From positions 1 through 14,799 of the forward strand of contig DNRQ01000055.1 of assembly GCA_003499925.1 (NCBI GenBank): DNA of 14,799 nucleotides, in the 5' to 3' direction. The notes beneath the pieces were generated by a model, which was not told the DNA's origin, made no database searches, and worked only from the letters and a program-made list of their open reading frames with translations. This DNA is from Geobacter sp. (lineage in GTDB: Bacteria > Desulfobacterota > Desulfuromonadia > Geobacterales > Geobacteraceae). A program made the position numbers and the translations under genes. Below are positions 14,630-14,799 of the stretch, one piece after another (within the stretch, counting starts at the first letter, position 1; each line of letters starts with the position of its first letter).

Positions 14630-14665
14630 AAAAACCGCCCGTCAATACCGGGTTGACAAGGGCGG
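14630..14665 (-). terminator. Intrinsic terminator upstream of the methyltransferase gene
   Basis: On the minus strand CCGCCC-TT-GTCAA pairs with TTGAC-GGGCGG (TT bulged) around a 7-base loop, and five T residues follow at 14634-14630. It would stop transcripts arriving from the right, 65 bases before the methyltransferase ATG. The plus strand lacks a T-run after the stem. Confidence 0.75.
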
Positions 14666-14736
14666 CCCTACACACCAATCTAATTTTACATCACGGTCTC
14701 TGGAATCCACCTCACCTATAACACATCAATATTACA
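14630..14736 (-). ncRNA. Possible short RNA or attenuated leader
   Basis: The interval runs from the predicted start of the promoter at 14743-14771 to the terminator at 14630-14665, about 107 bases. It holds no open frame longer than a few codons with a ribosome site. It may be a free-standing small RNA, or a leader in which readthrough controls the methyltransferase-vsr operon. It matches no RNA family I can name. Confidence 0.3.
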
Positions 14737-14742
14737 TATATT

Positions 14743-14771
14743 TTATAACACTCCTCACCAGCTTAAGTCAA
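14743..14771 (-). promoter_or_regulatory. Sigma-70-type promoter facing the methyltransferase
   Basis: On the minus strand TTGACT (14771-14766), a 17-base spacer and TTATAA (14748-14743) give a near-consensus promoter, with a start near 14736. No equally good promoter is visible between the terminator at 14630 and the methyltransferase ATG, so this may be the main supply for that operon if the terminator is leaky or regulated. Confidence 0.55.
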
Positions 14772-14799
14772 TGAGAAACCTGATTAGCGATGATCTTCC

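Overview
The window looks like an accessory defence island from a mesophilic Gram-negative bacterium. Protein style (RpoD-like sigma motifs, degraded toxin-antitoxin pairs, GC-rich flanks) suggests a Geobacter-like Desulfuromonadota. That assignment is an impression from the sequence, not a proven one. Every substantial gene except one small antitoxin lies on the minus strand.

Layout, left to right. (1) 166-1532: a translationally coupled pair, a HIT-family nucleotide-binding protein followed by an HNH endonuclease whose N-terminus resembles the sulfur-binding domain of ScoMcrA-type type IV restriction enzymes. (2) 1533-2923: a scar-like stretch with two copies of a dispersed repeat (1650-1740 and 2864-2922). 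Between them are a RelE/HigB-type toxin gene with a large internal out-of-frame deletion, its intact-looking NadS/HigA-type antitoxin, and an orphan RelB-like antitoxin relic on the other strand. (3) 2924-12426: five closely packed minus-strand genes, in transcription order an ankyrin-bearing RpoD-like sigma-70 factor, a MORC/MutL-like GHKL ATPase, a Z1-domain superfamily-2 ATPase, a DUF4420-type PD-(D/E)XK nuclease, and an AIPR (abortive infection phage resistance) protein. Adjacent genes overlap or are 7 bases apart. A strong sigma-70 promoter (TTGACA-17-TATTAA) precedes the sigma gene. (4) 12575-14565: a C5-cytosine DNA methyltransferase and a Vsr mismatch endonuclease, joined by an ATGA overlap. 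(5) 14566-14799: a promoter followed by an intrinsic terminator, both reading toward the methyltransferase gene, which could give a short RNA or an attenuated leader.

How the genes may work together. The methyltransferase would mark host DNA, and Vsr would repair T:G mismatches left by deamination of 5-methylcytosine. The GHKL ATPase, Z1 ATPase, PD-(D/E)XK protein and AIPR protein would form the restriction or effector side. This matches the class of predicted MORC/MutL-Z1 restriction-modification operons described from comparative genomics by Iyer, Abhiman and Aravind. The unusual part is the sigma factor at the head of the effector operon. It has all the regions of a primary sigma factor, including intact -10 and -35 reading residues, plus an ankyrin module and a long acidic linker at the N-terminus. 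A housekeeping-type sigma factor built into a restriction operon is the best candidate here for undescribed biology.
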